Part shown: piece after piece, positions 16,378-24,104 of the stretch
How positions within the stretch are numbered: position 1 is the first letter of the stretch
Layout of the letters: each line of letters starts with the position of its first letter
Source: Lachnospiraceae bacterium
GTDB lineage: Bacteria > Bacillota > Clostridia > Lachnospirales > Lachnospiraceae
NCBI GenBank assembly: GCA_022769665.1
Contig: JALEIR010000048.1
Location: 1 to 37,117 of the forward strand
Reading direction: 5' to 3'
Length of the DNA: 37,117 nucleotides
Translations under genes and position numbers: made by a program
Notes under the pieces: model-generated
Seen by the model: the letters and a program-made list of their open reading frames with translations, nothing else
Told to the model about the DNA's origin: nothing
The model's database searches: none

Positions 16378-16614
16378 ATGAATCCTGCATCTATTATGAA
16401 GCTGATGAGCGCAAAATCACAATTTGAAAGAAATCATCCGAAGTTCGTGGCGTTTGTAAAGTCGGTTTTTTCCAAGCCCCTCGAAGAGGGAACCATACTG
16501 GAGATTACGGTTACAAGACCCGGCGCAGAGCCTGTTACGGCGAACATTAAGGTACAGCAGAGCGATTTGGATCTGTTGGAAGAATTGAAGGAAATGGGGA
16601 AGGGTCAGGTCTGA
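16378..16614 (+). CDS. Small protein of unknown function, 78 residues
   Basis: No family recognised. The protein has an amphipathic, basic N-terminal half (MNPASIMKLMSAKSQFERNH, then PKFVAFVKSVF), a beta-like middle (LEITVTRPG) and an acidic helix at the end (SDLDLLEELKEMG). It has no membrane segment or signal peptide. TTGGAGAG lies seven bases before the ATG, and a near-consensus promoter lies 45 bases upstream, so it appears expressed. A methyltransferase pseudogene starts five bases after its stop. Confidence 0.7.
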   Translation: MNPASIMKLMSAKSQFERNHPKFVAFVKSVFSKPLEEGTILEITVTRPGAEPVTANIKVQQSDLDLLEELKEMGKGQV

Positions 16615-16618
16615 GTCA

Positions 16619-17160
16619 ATGGACAATAAATTACGGGGAAAATATCAGGAAGCTTTGAATTTTTGGAATCAGGCACTTCAGTCTTCAATGGAAGATTATG
16701 CGGATATTGATGTGGAGACAGACTGGAGAAACCTTGAAAGTGAAAACTTTGCGCCATTTTCGACAAAATAACGAATTTGGATAATGTGCTTGACTATGGA
16801 TGCGGCAGTGGTTGGGCAGACGTCTATCTAATCAAAAACGGTAGCGACAGGGCCACCGCGGTAGACGTTTCTGAGAACGGCATTATATCTGCAAAGCTGA
16901 AAAGAGTTTGTAAAAAGGGCGGGCAGGTAATCATCGGTATGAATCCGTGCTTTGAAAAAGAGATGTTTTCAAATCGGGAAAACATTATTTTTGAAGGTGC
17001 GTACATGTATGTAGACGGGATTCTTCCAATAAACAATCACACAGATGAAGAATGGTTAGAAAGAATAAAAAAATATTTTACGGTTGAAAAAGTCGAATAT
17101 TACAGGATGAATCAGGAAAAGGAAGGTGTAAAACGTCGTTTGTTTTTCCTGAGAGCATAA
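16619..17160 (+). pseudogene. Decayed class I SAM-dependent methyltransferase
   Basis: The first 50 codons (from MDNKLRGKYQEALNFWNQAL) run into a stop at 16769-16771. The frame one base earlier continues the protein from about 16752 as AIFDKITNLDNVLDYGCGSG, which holds SAM-binding motif I. One base lost near 16750 explains this. After VDVSENGI the frame jumps directly to KLKRVCKKGGQVIIGMNP, which in intact methyltransferases lies some 60-75 residues further on, so a large in-frame segment has also been lost. The tail YMYVDGILPINNHTDEEWLE and RRLFFLRA is intact. It is not expected to be active. Confidence 0.8.
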
Positions 17161-17200
17161 CATATCTAATTTTGATGCGGAAAAAGTATCAGAGATATGA

Positions 17201-17419
17201 ATATTTGATGGAAAGAATTACTTCTTGATATATCCACAATGTTATTGCTCCTGCGTTAAGCGGGTGGATCAGACGTTACCTAAAGCTTGGTGTGATTGTA
17301 CGTTGGGGTATACGAAAAAAATGTTCTCATACATATTTAGCTGCAATGTTCAAGTAGAATTATTGAGCAGTGTAAAGATGGGGGACGATGTTTGCCGAAT
17401 CAAAATAACACAGAGTTAA
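17201..17419 (+). pseudogene. C-terminal fragment of a cysteine-rich protein (V4R/DUF6144-like)
   Basis: An open frame of 72 codons that enters after a stop, without a ribosome site. It reads PQCYCSCVKRVDQTLPKAWC, then DCTLGYTKKMFSYIF, VQVELLSSVKMG and DDVCRIKITQS. The clustered Cys, the xCxCxxGY step and the ending resemble the last part of V4R or DUF6144-type ligand-binding proteins. The expected N-terminal two thirds are missing, so it is called a remnant. The family likeness is from memory and uncertain. Confidence 0.5.
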
Positions 17420-17420
17420 G

Positions 17421-17543
17421 AGCCCTGTGGACTTGTTTTTGGAGGGCTGTCGACTAATAAGAAATGGCAAGCCATGCTCCATTCGGAATTCGCTTCGCTA
17501 CTTCCTCATGGACGGCTGGCGCCGTATAAAATGGCAAAAATAG
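17421..17543. other. Non-coding stretch with two inverted repeats
   Basis: AGCCCT (17421-17426) / AGGGCT (17443-17448) flank a 16-base loop. Further on, AGCC + TCCAT (17470-17473, 17478-17482) matches ATGGA + GGCT (17508-17512, 17514-17517). No gene or known element was recognised in this stretch. Confidence 0.35.
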
Positions 17544-17572
17544 ACGCCCTTACAAGTAAACTTGCAGGGCGT
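17544..17572. terminator. Bidirectional terminator after the rubrerythrin gene
   Basis: ACGCCCT (17544-17550) pairs with AGGGCGT (17566-17572), and the stem extends with CAAGT/ACTTG. T-rich tracts follow on both strands (TATTTTC on plus, CTATTTTTG on minus). It lies about 30 bases downstream of the minus-strand rubrerythrin stop. Confidence 0.8.
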
Positions 17573-17601
17573 TATTTTCACCATTTTGCATGGCTTTCGG
17601 C

Positions 17602-18141
17602 TTAGCCAAAGTATCTCTTTAACAGTCCCTCAAACGCTTTGCCGTGTCTAGCCTCGTCACGGGCCATCTCATGAACGGTGTCATGAATAGCGTCAAGGTT
17701 CAGAGCCTTTGCTCTCTTTGCAAGGTCAAACTTACCTGCGGTAGCGCCGTTCTCAGCGTCAACTCTCATCTCCAGATTCTTCTTGGTGGAATCGGTAACA
17801 AACTCACCCAAAAGCTCTGCAAACTTTGCAGCATGTTCAGCCTCTTCGTAAGCAGCCTTCTCCCAGTACAGACCGATTTCGGGATATCCCTCTCTGTGAG
17901 CAACTCTGGCCATTGCAAGATACATACCAACCTCGGAGCACTCGCCCTCAAAGTTAGCGCGCAGATCCTTGATGATATCCTCGGGAGCGCCCTGTGCAAC
18001 ACCTACAACATGCTCTGCAGCCCAGGTCTTTTCGCCGGACTGAACAGTGAATTTCTCAGAGGGAGCATGACAGATGGGGCACTCAGCGGGTGCAGCATCT
18101 CCTTCATAAACATAACCACATACCTGACATACAAATTTCAT
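17602..18141 (-). CDS. Reverse rubrerythrin (NADH peroxidase type)
   Basis: 179 residues. The rubredoxin domain is at the N-terminus (Cys5 and Cys8 in CQVCGY, Cys21 and Cys24 in CPICH), followed by the ferritin-like di-iron four-helix domain with [22 protein letters not shown] and [12 protein letters not shown] supplying the Glu/His ligands. This domain order defines reverse rubrerythrins, which reduce H2O2 with electrons that come from NADH via partner proteins in anaerobes such as clostridia. It directly follows perR on the same strand (35 bases), so it is almost certainly in the PerR regulon. Confidence 0.94.
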   Translation of the reverse strand: MKFVCQVCGYVYEGDAAPAECPICHAPSEKFTVQSGEKTWAAEHVVGVAQGAPEDIIKDLRANFEGECSEVGMYLAMARVAHREGYPEIGLYWEKAAYEEAEHAAKFAELLGEFVTDSTKKNLEMRVDAENGATAGKFDLAKRAKALNLDAIHDTVHEMARDEARHGKAFEGLLKRYFG

Positions 18142-18176
18142 AGTTTTAATCTCCTTTTCTTAAATAATATTCAAAG

Positions 18177-18575
18177 CTATATTAGCTTCTGTGACTTGGT
18201 ACAATTTCCGCAGGTCCCATAAAAGTAAGTGACATGACCGGCAATATGCCCGTCAAAATTCGTACCTGCAATTTCTGTGATGCTCTCGATACTGTCCATT
18301 TCCAAATCTATCACACTGCCGCATTCCGTACAGACAAAGTGATAATGAGGGGAGGTATCGGCGTCAAAGTGATCTACACCATCGCCTACACGCAGTCTTG
18401 TAATCTCGCCGATATCCGCCAAAAGAGTCAGATTGCGGTATACCGTTCCCAGGCTGATATTGGGATATTGCTTTCGTACATTCATGTAAACGATATCTGC
18501 GGTGGGATGGTCTTTTCTGGTCATAAGAAAATCCTTAATCATCTCCCGCTGTTTACTGTGTTTCAGAGTAGCCAA
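18177..18575 (-). CDS. perR: Fur-family peroxide regulator PerR
   Basis: 132 residues from a TTG start. A winged-helix DNA-binding domain (HPTADIVYMNVRKQ, ISLGTVYRNLTLLADIGEI) is followed by a dimerisation domain with the regulatory metal residues in DHFDADTSPHYHFVC, and structural-zinc pairs CTEC and CGNC. The text fits PerR better than Fur or Zur, and the gene is followed by a peroxide-reducing rubrerythrin. The TTG at 18575 has AGGAGG five bases upstream. An ATG 30 bases earlier would lie almost on the predicted transcription start and has no ribosome site. Metal-loaded PerR represses such operons until H2O2 oxidises it. Confidence 0.9.
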   Translation of the reverse strand: MATLKHSKQREMIKDFLMTRKDHPTADIVYMNVRKQYPNISLGTVYRNLTLLADIGEITRLRVGDGVDHFDADTSPHYHFVCTECGSVIDLEMDSIESITEIAGTNFDGHIAGHVTYFYGTCGNCTKSQKLI

Positions 18576-18615
18576 TTGTTCCTCCTTTCGCAAAACAGTA
18601 ATCATTACTATTTTT

Positions 18616-18643
18616 ATTATAGCGATATTTAGAAAGATGTCAA
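18616..18643 (-). promoter_or_regulatory. Promoter of perR-rubrerythrin
   Basis: Minus-strand TTGACA (18638-18643), 16-base spacer and TATAAT (18616-18621): perfect -35 and -10 elements. The surrounding bases are very AT-rich and could include a PerR box, but I could not align a full 15-base inverted repeat with confidence. Confidence 0.75.
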
Positions 18644-18676
18644 TATATTTTTCAAAATTATCTTTATTAAAAAATA

Positions 18677-20923
18677 TTATTTTTTAACAACAGTAGTCAA
18701 TCTTGCGCCAAGTCTACTCAGTATTTCATTGGTTATGGTGTTACACTGCATGGTAATATCTTCTGCCTTGATTTCCCGGGAGCCGGACGTGCCGATAATG
18801 ACAGCAATATCATTCTGCTTGACATCCGGTACTGCACTGACATTAACCAGCATCTGATCCATACAGATGCGTCCGATGATTGGGACAGACATGCCGTGTA
18901 TCAACACATTTCCGCCGCCGGAAGAAAGTTCTCGCGGTATGCCGTCGGCATAACCGATGGTAATGACAGCAATCCGTGTTTCTGATTCCGCTGTATAACC
19001 CATACTATATCCTGCGTTTTCTCCCGGTTGCAGTGTGCGCACGGATGCAATTCTGGCTTTCAGAGAAAGGACAGGCTGCAGAGAGGCTGCCATGGGATCT
19101 CCTTTGCTACTGAGGACTCCGTAGAGTGCGATACCCGGACGAACAAAATCTTCGGCGGCTTCAGGATAATTTAAAATCCCATAGCTGGATAACAGATGAA
19201 GCCCACGGCATGGATATCCGTTTTGTTTCAGGTAATCCGTTACCCGGTAAAAGGCAGATAACTGACTTTCCGTGAAGCTTTTACATTCGGGATTGGAGCA
19301 GTCGCAGGCAGACAAATGCGTAAAGATGCCGTCTACGGACAGATGATTCATTTGATAAACGGAAGCTATCAAATCCGGAGACCGGAAGCAGATTCCCAAG
19401 CGGTGCATGCCCGTATCCACAGCGATATGCACATGCAATTTCAATCCGCTTCGGTGAAGCTTTTCAGCGTATTCATAATCTACTACGGTCTGCGTCAGGC
19501 GATAACGTTGCAGAAGGAAAAACTGTGAAGGGTGAGTATAGCCCAGAATCAGGATTTGCCCTTTGATTCCGGCTTTTCGAAGCTGAATACCTTCAGATAC
19601 ACAGGCTACACAGAAATCCCGTATACCCAGACGGTTCAATGTCTTGGAGATGATGACGGCATCATGTCCGTAGGCGTTTGCTTTTACGGCAGGCATCAGG
19701 CGGCAACCGTTCGGCAGACGAGATTGCAAAAAACGCACATTATGCTCCAATGCATTCAGGTTCAGTTCTATCCAGGCCCGCTCCGTACCGGGAAAGATGC
19801 CGGTTGCTTTGGGTAACAATTTTTTTCCTTTACTATAGTTATTGCTGAATCGGGAAATAAAGTAAGCTGTGACCAGGCCGACTATGGTGGAAAGGAGGGA
19901 CACGGTAAAATAGTGAATCAGGCTGTTATTAATCAAGAGAGCGGAAAGATGCAGCAGCTTTGCAACACCACGAATAACAACAATAACTGCGGGATGCAAT
20001 ATATAAATCCAAGCGGCGGTTGTGCGCAGTACTTTTTTTGAAGCTGCGTGTACAGACAGCAGACAACGATATAAAAAGAACATAACCGGAACCAGGGAGA
20101 GATACATACTGTCGTGACGTTGCAGACCGAAATGACGCAAAGTGAAGGCTTCCGTGGTCATTATGCAGAAGGAAAGAACAAGGCATAAAGCAGATGGAAG
20201 CCGGCGAATGCTCAAGCGGTAATCCAAATTGGTGTTAACAGATGAAATCGCTGTGTTTCCTGCCCATGCACCCAGTACCAGAAACAAAGGTGCAAAAAAC
20301 AGACCGTTTCTGGTATAGGAAAAAATGTGAAACATGGCATCATAACAGGTTTTCAGTACAGGAATTTTTGCTGCAATTCCGTAATAGCTGTCGCCGAGAA
20401 GCCCAATCAGATACAGCAGAGCCGATACAACGGTCACACCCTTCAGACTCAGAAATCTGCTGAATAGAATGACAAGCAGTATACCGAGAATGCAAGCGGG
20501 AAAATACCAGAGATGATAAAAGGTTCCGTCAAATAACAGCATACGGAGGAGGCTGCTGAAAGTCAGATTATTATAGTGACCCGCGTACAGTCCCAAAGGA
20601 ACATACAGCAGGACAGAAAATCCGTATAGCAGGCAGAGTCTGCACAGATATTTTCCGGCGCGTGTTTTCAGGGAGAAAATCCGGCCGGACTGGGAGGCAG
20701 AAGGATTCTTAGGGAAGAATAAATCCGACAAAATAAAATGTCCTGTCACCATGAAAAAAAAGGGTACGGCTATCCTTGCAAGAATTCTTGTGAGAAAAAA
20801 GTCCGCGCTGTCATGGAAGGATGCCAGAGGCGAGGTATGAATGGCAATTACCATAAGGGCAGCGAATATGCGGAAAAGGTCAAGCCCACCGTAATTATGT
20901 TGTGACTGTGCTTTTGTGTTCAT
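18677..20923 (-). CDS. vanT: VanT-type membrane serine/alanine racemase
   Basis: 748 residues, a two-domain fusion found only in VanC/E/G-type operons. Residues 1 to about 365 form an acyltransferase-3-like membrane domain with about ten segments (start GGLDLFRIFAALMVIAIHTS). Residues about 380-748 form a PLP-dependent alanine racemase-type domain with the PLP Lys in PAVKANAYGHDA (about 415), SSYGILNYPEAAEDFVRPG, AGYSMGYTAE and GRICMDQMLVNV. VanT supplies D-serine to the ligase. ATG with GGAG eight bases upstream, four bases after the vanXY stop. Last gene of the vanG-vanXY-vanT unit. Slightly longer than the roughly 710 residues of enterococcal VanT. Confidence 0.93.
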   Translation of the reverse strand: MNTKAQSQHNYGGLDLFRIFAALMVIAIHTSPLASFHDSADFFLTRILARIAVPFFFMVTGHFILSDLFFPKNPSASQSGRIFSLKTRAGKYLCRLCLLYGFSVLLYVPLGLYAGHYNNLTFSSLLRMLLFDGTFYHLWYFPACILGILLVILFSRFLSLKGVTVVSALLYLIGLLGDSYYGIAAKIPVLKTCYDAMFHIFSYTRNGLFFAPLFLVLGAWAGNTAISSVNTNLDYRLSIRRLPSALCLVLSFCIMTTEAFTLRHFGLQRHDSMYLSLVPVMFFLYRCLLSVHAASKKVLRTTAAWIYILHPAVIVVIRGVAKLLHLSALLINNSLIHYFTVSLLSTIVGLVTAYFISRFSNNYSKGKKLLPKATGIFPGTERAWIELNLNALEHNVRFLQSRLPNGCRLMPAVKANAYGHDAVIISKTLNRLGIRDFCVACVSEGIQLRKAGIKGQILILGYTHPSQFFLLQRYRLTQTVVDYEYAEKLHRSGLKLHVHIAVDTGMHRLGICFRSPDLIASVYQMNHLSVDGIFTHLSACDCSNPECKSFTESQLSAFYRVTDYLKQNGYPCRGLHLLSSYGILNYPEAAEDFVRPGIALYGVLSSKGDPMAASLQPVLSLKARIASVRTLQPGENAGYSMGYTAESETRIAVITIGYADGIPRELSSGGGNVLIHGMSVPIIGRICMDQMLVNVSAVPDVKQNDIAVIIGTSGSREIKAEDITMQCNTITNEILSRLGARLTTVVKK

Positions 20924-20927
20924 TAGT

Positions 20928-21671
20928 CTATCTCCATTCTGTCAGAATAAAGCCGTCTATATTGTTGCCGGAGACGGTGTAAGGATGGTTGTCGGGAAGT
21001 TCAATTTCAAAAGAATTTTTGTCCAGAAAGGAGACAGCTATCTCCTGTATACCGTTCTGCAAACGATATTCTTTATCTCTGTAAGGGTGTAGGCGGATAA
21101 ATTCCATATACTCTTCCAAAGTCAGTTTGTTATCTTCCATGATTTGGGCATGAGGGATACCGACATATCGAAAATGCCAGGGCTCGTGTCCGATGCCTGT
21201 AATCTGTTCTTTTCCGGCAGGGTAGCGAAGAATAAAGCCATATTTCGCTGCTTTTAGCCGAAAACTATGGCAAATTCCTGTGTCGGGAAAGTCGGGACAG
21301 ATAAAATCGATGTGTTCCTGCTTCAATCCAAGGTCAATGGCCAGGCCGGTCTGATGCTCGCTATGTCCCGGTATAGCAACAAATTTCCGGGTAAAGGCAA
21401 GACCGCTCTCCCGCAGGGTGTCATCCCAGATTTTCTGTTGTTCTTCCCCGGAACGCCAGCCGCTGACGGGGACAATGGACTGCGTCCCCCGGATTTCCTG
21501 CATCAGCTGTTGCAGGAGAATGGAGGCACAGCGTCTGAGTAAGATATCGGGAGCGGTATCGAAAGCGGGAATAAGAGGTTCCTCCCATGTTGCCCGGATA
21601 CCGTATTCTTGGTTTACCAGTATCAAATTTCCCTTATGAATCTGTTCCGGATCTAAGGTCATTATGCTCAT
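20928..21671 (-). CDS. vanXY: VanXY-type D,D-dipeptidase/D,D-carboxypeptidase
   Basis: 247 residues. A zinc peptidase of the VanY/VanX (M15) fold. The signature SxHxxGxAxD is present as SEHQTGLAIDL (Ser104, His106, Asp113) and ExxH as EPWHFRYVG (Glu163, His166); these supply the zinc ligands and general base, in the same spacing as VanXY-C. SGWRSGEEQQ precedes them. No signal peptide or membrane anchor is seen, as expected for cytoplasmic VanXY. It removes D-Ala-D-Ala and trims pentapeptides ending in D-Ala, clearing the native precursor. The start overlaps the vanG stop by four bases. Confidence 0.93.
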   Translation of the reverse strand: MSIMTLDPEQIHKGNLILVNQEYGIRATWEEPLIPAFDTAPDILLRRCASILLQQLMQEIRGTQSIVPVSGWRSGEEQQKIWDDTLRESGLAFTRKFVAIPGHSEHQTGLAIDLGLKQEHIDFICPDFPDTGICHSFRLKAAKYGFILRYPAGKEQITGIGHEPWHFRYVGIPHAQIMEDNKLTLEEYMEFIRLHPYRDKEYRLQNGIQEIAVSFLDKNSFEIELPDNHPYTVSGNNIDGFILTEWR

Positions 21672-22744
21672 GCTTTCACCGCCTGTTCTATAATTTCTGT
21701 CAGGATTTCGCCGAGGGAATGGCCTGCGGCTTTCATCATACCGGGATAACGGCTGTGTTCCGTAAAGCCGGGAATGGTATTAACTTCATTGAATACAATT
21801 TCTCCCGAGGGGGTCAGGAACATATCTACCCGAGCGAAGCCGCTGCAACCCAGGGCACGGTAAATACGTTTTGCCGTTTCTTTGATTTCCGCAGATTTCT
21901 CTTCGGAAATCCGGGCGGGTACATGAATTGCCGAAGTCTTCAGGGTATATTTCTCCGTAAAATCGAAGAAACCGCCGGAAAGTTCTATTTCATCTATTTC
22001 TCCCGTAATCAGCTTGGTATTACCCAGCACAGCGCAACCTACTTCAAATCCATCGATATTTTCCTCCAGAATAACCTGATTGTCGTAACGGAAAGCAAGA
22101 GAGAATGCAGGAGCCAGTTCGTCAGGGCGGTTTACCTTTGTGACACCGTAGGAAGAACCGGCTTTTACAGGCTTTACATAGAGGGGGTACCCTGTTTCCT
22201 GTGCAAAGGTCTGTACTGCTGTGTCAAGGGCATATGCATTGTTATGTTCCCCGGCACGTTCGGAATCCAATACCAGTGCTTTCGGTACCCGTACTCCCGC
22301 CACGGAAGCAAGCCTGTGTGCTCTGTCCTTGTCCATACAGAGGGCAGAAGCAAGAGTTCCGCAGCCTGCCAGCGGAATACCGGCAAGCTCAATCAATCCC
22401 TGTAAAGTGCCGTCCTCTCCGTTTCGACCGTGAAGTACCGGAAATGCAACATCCACAGAAATTTTTTCGATGCCGGATTCCTTTAGCAGGATGAGGCATT
22501 TTTCATCGCGGTTTGGAGAGAGTATGGCAGGGACATTGGAAGAATCCTCCTGCCATGTATTGTCCAGAATTTTTTCAACAGGGCCTGAGTAATAAAACCA
22601 TGTTCCGGTCTCCGTGATGCCGACCGTCACCGGGTGATACTTGGACTTGTCCAGATTGAGGAGTACACCGGAAGCGGAAGAGAGAGATACACTGTACTCG
22701 GAGGAGCAGCCCCCGAAGAAAATTAAGACATTTTGTTTTTTCAT
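21668..22744 (-). CDS. vanG: D-alanine--D-serine ligase, VanG type
   Basis: 358 residues, an ATP-grasp ligase. The text follows VanG closely: an N-terminal FFGGCSSEYSVSLSSASGV, FPVLHGRNGEDGTLQGLIEL, CMDKDRAHRLASVAG, VKPVKAGSSYGVTKV, ENIDGFEVGCAVLG, ARVDMFLTPSGEIVFNEVNT and PGFTEHSRYPGMMKAAG. The omega-loop reads FDFTEKYTLKTS; the EKY motif is typical of D-Ala:D-Ser ligases, unlike the loop of the D-Ala:D-Lac ligases VanA and VanB. The product D-Ala-D-Ser lowers vancomycin affinity. It is preceded by an intrinsic terminator after vanS, and its start has an AAGGAAT ribosome site. Confidence 0.94.
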   Translation of the reverse strand: MKKQNVLIFFGGCSSEYSVSLSSASGVLLNLDKSKYHPVTVGITETGTWFYYSGPVEKILDNTWQEDSSNVPAILSPNRDEKCLILLKESGIEKISVDVAFPVLHGRNGEDGTLQGLIELAGIPLAGCGTLASALCMDKDRAHRLASVAGVRVPKALVLDSERAGEHNNAYALDTAVQTFAQETGYPLYVKPVKAGSSYGVTKVNRPDELAPAFSLAFRYDNQVILEENIDGFEVGCAVLGNTKLITGEIDEIELSGGFFDFTEKYTLKTSAIHVPARISEEKSAEIKETAKRIYRALGCSGFARVDMFLTPSGEIVFNEVNTIPGFTEHSRYPGMMKAAGHSLGEILTEIIEQAVKA

Positions 22745-22813
22745 TGATTCCTATTCCTTTCCTGATATAGAAATTTGATAGGATGATTTTTTATGGCGGC
22801 ATTGTTCTTGGCG

Positions 22814-22860
22814 TAAAAAAAGCACCCTGTCCGATACAGTAAGTGTATCAGAACAAGGTG
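22814..22860 (-). terminator. Intrinsic terminator between vanS and vanG
   Basis: Read on the minus strand, CACCTTGT-TCTGATACA pairs with TGTATCGG-ACAGGGTG around a five-base loop (stem bases 22823-22860), followed by seven T (22815-22821). It lies about 55 bases after the vanS stop and 70 bases before the vanG ATG. It either ends the vanRS transcript or sits in the vanG leader as an attenuator (see findings). Confidence 0.88.
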
Positions 22861-22861
22861 A

Positions 22862-22918
22862 TATATCTATTTAGGTTCTATTTCAGAAATCCTAAGAAAT
22901 TCTGAGCAAAATCCTACG
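22862..22918 (-). promoter_or_regulatory. Putative VanR operator and promoter for vanG-vanXY-vanT
   Basis: On the minus strand CGTAGGATTTT (22908-22918) and CTTAGGATTTC (22886-22896) repeat with a 22-bp period, two helical turns. The last is 18 bp before GATATA (22862-22867), a possible -10 without a consensus -35, as expected for an activator-dependent promoter. The upstream copy overlaps the vanS stop codon. The same motif occurs upstream of vanR. Confidence 0.5.
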
Positions 22919-24104
22919 AATTTCTTACAGGCAGTTTTATGGTAAAAGTAATACTCTCGTTTTCACTTGCCGCTGTGACAGTACCGCCGTGGAGCTCCAC
23001 AATCTCTTTGGAAATGGCAAGCCCAAGCCCTGCGCCTCCGGTGGAGGATGAGCGGGAGGAGTCCAGACGGAAAAATTGTTCAAAAATGCGTTCCAGTTTA
23101 TCCGGCGGGATGGTTTTACCGCAGTTTCGGACGGTAATCAGAATCTGACCGGAGGTATCGCTTTCGGAAACAGCGTCCTGTTCCTGTTTCATGGAAAGGA
23201 AAATATCCGAGTGGGGATAGCTGTAATTGACCGCATTGCGTATGAGGTTGTCAAAAACCCGTTCCAGCATGCCGGGGTCGCAGAGAAGCTCCACACCGGG
23301 TTGAATTTCGGGTTTCCATGACAGTTCTTTTTCTGACAAAATGGGGATAAATTCGTTTACTACCTGCTCAATCATGCGGCTTAGGTTAATCCGCTGATAT
23401 TCCGGAGTCAGGGAGGTCAGATTGAATCTGGTAATGTCAAAAAATTCGTTAATCAAATCCTCCAGGCGCAATGCTTTTTCCAGTGCGATACCGGTATAGC
23501 GTGCCCGAAGCTCAGGTGATATTTGTGGCTCATCCTGCAGCAGGGTCAGATAGCCAATGACGCTGGTCAGAGGAGTCTTCAAATCGTGGGCCAGGTAGAC
23601 AATCAAATCGTTTTTCCGTTGCTCTGCTTCTTTGGCAAGCATTGCGTTTCGGAGAGATTGTTCCCTTGCCAGATTCAGACTGTCCTGGACCTCCTTTAGA
23701 GCCGGAGAGAGGGAGATAGGGGCTTCTCCGGGGACAGACAGCATTTCTGCTGCGGCAATCAGTTCATCCAGATAGTGGAGAGGCTTTCCGATAAAATGAT
23801 AGGTCAGAATAACCCAGCCGAGGACTCCGGCCAAAATAGCCCAGATGAGTATTGTGTCCCGGAACATTTGGGCAAACCAGAAGATGATGCTGGATTCATC
23901 GTGGGTAATTTTTCGATAGGCAACGTAGCCGTTTGTTGCCAAAATAAACAGAAAAAAGCACCCTATAGGATAAATCACAATAGAGAGAGCATATTGAAAG
24001 ATAATCTGTACAGCGGTCCGCTTCCCGTAGCTGCTTAAGTGTTTTTTATCGCCGGCAGATTTCAGTTGTTTTAACTTTTGTTTGATATTTAATAGTTTAT
24101 TCAA
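22914..24104 (-). CDS. vanS: VanS-type sensor histidine kinase
   Basis: 396 residues. Two membrane segments (about 35-58 and 85-107) enclose a short outside loop of about 25 residues. Then come a linker, the phospho-acceptor box VYLAHDLKTPLTSVIGYL (His about 173), the N box NLIRNAVNYSYP and the G box GGAGLGLAISKEIVELHGG. The H-box text closely matches VanS proteins. It senses the glycopeptide or the cell-wall damage and phosphorylates VanR. It begins with TTG at 24104, overlapping the vanR stop by eight bases, with GGAG eleven bases upstream; no better start is seen. Confidence 0.92.
   Translation of the reverse strand: MNKLLNIKQKLKQLKSAGDKKHLSSYGKRTAVQIIFQYALSIVIYPIGCFFLFILATNGYVAYRKITHDESSIIFWFAQMFRDTILIWAILAGVLGWVILTYHFIGKPLHYLDELIAAAEMLSVPGEAPISLSPALKEVQDSLNLAREQSLRNAMLAKEAEQRKNDLIVYLAHDLKTPLTSVIGYLTLLQDEPQISPELRARYTGIALEKALRLEDLINEFFDITRFNLTSLTPEYQRINLSRMIEQVVNEFIPILSEKELSWKPEIQPGVELLCDPGMLERVFDNLIRNAVNYSYPHSDIFLSMKQEQDAVSESDTSGQILITVRNCGKTIPPDKLERIFEQFFRLDSSRSSSTGGAGLGLAISKEIVELHGGTVTAASENESITFTIKLPVRNS

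Noticed and set aside
22801..22857. TTGTTCT in the terminator 5' arm is complementary to AGAACAA after the T run, suggesting an antiterminator
   Set aside because: AGAACAA is made after the T run, so it cannot compete before termination is decided; seven pairs are also few.
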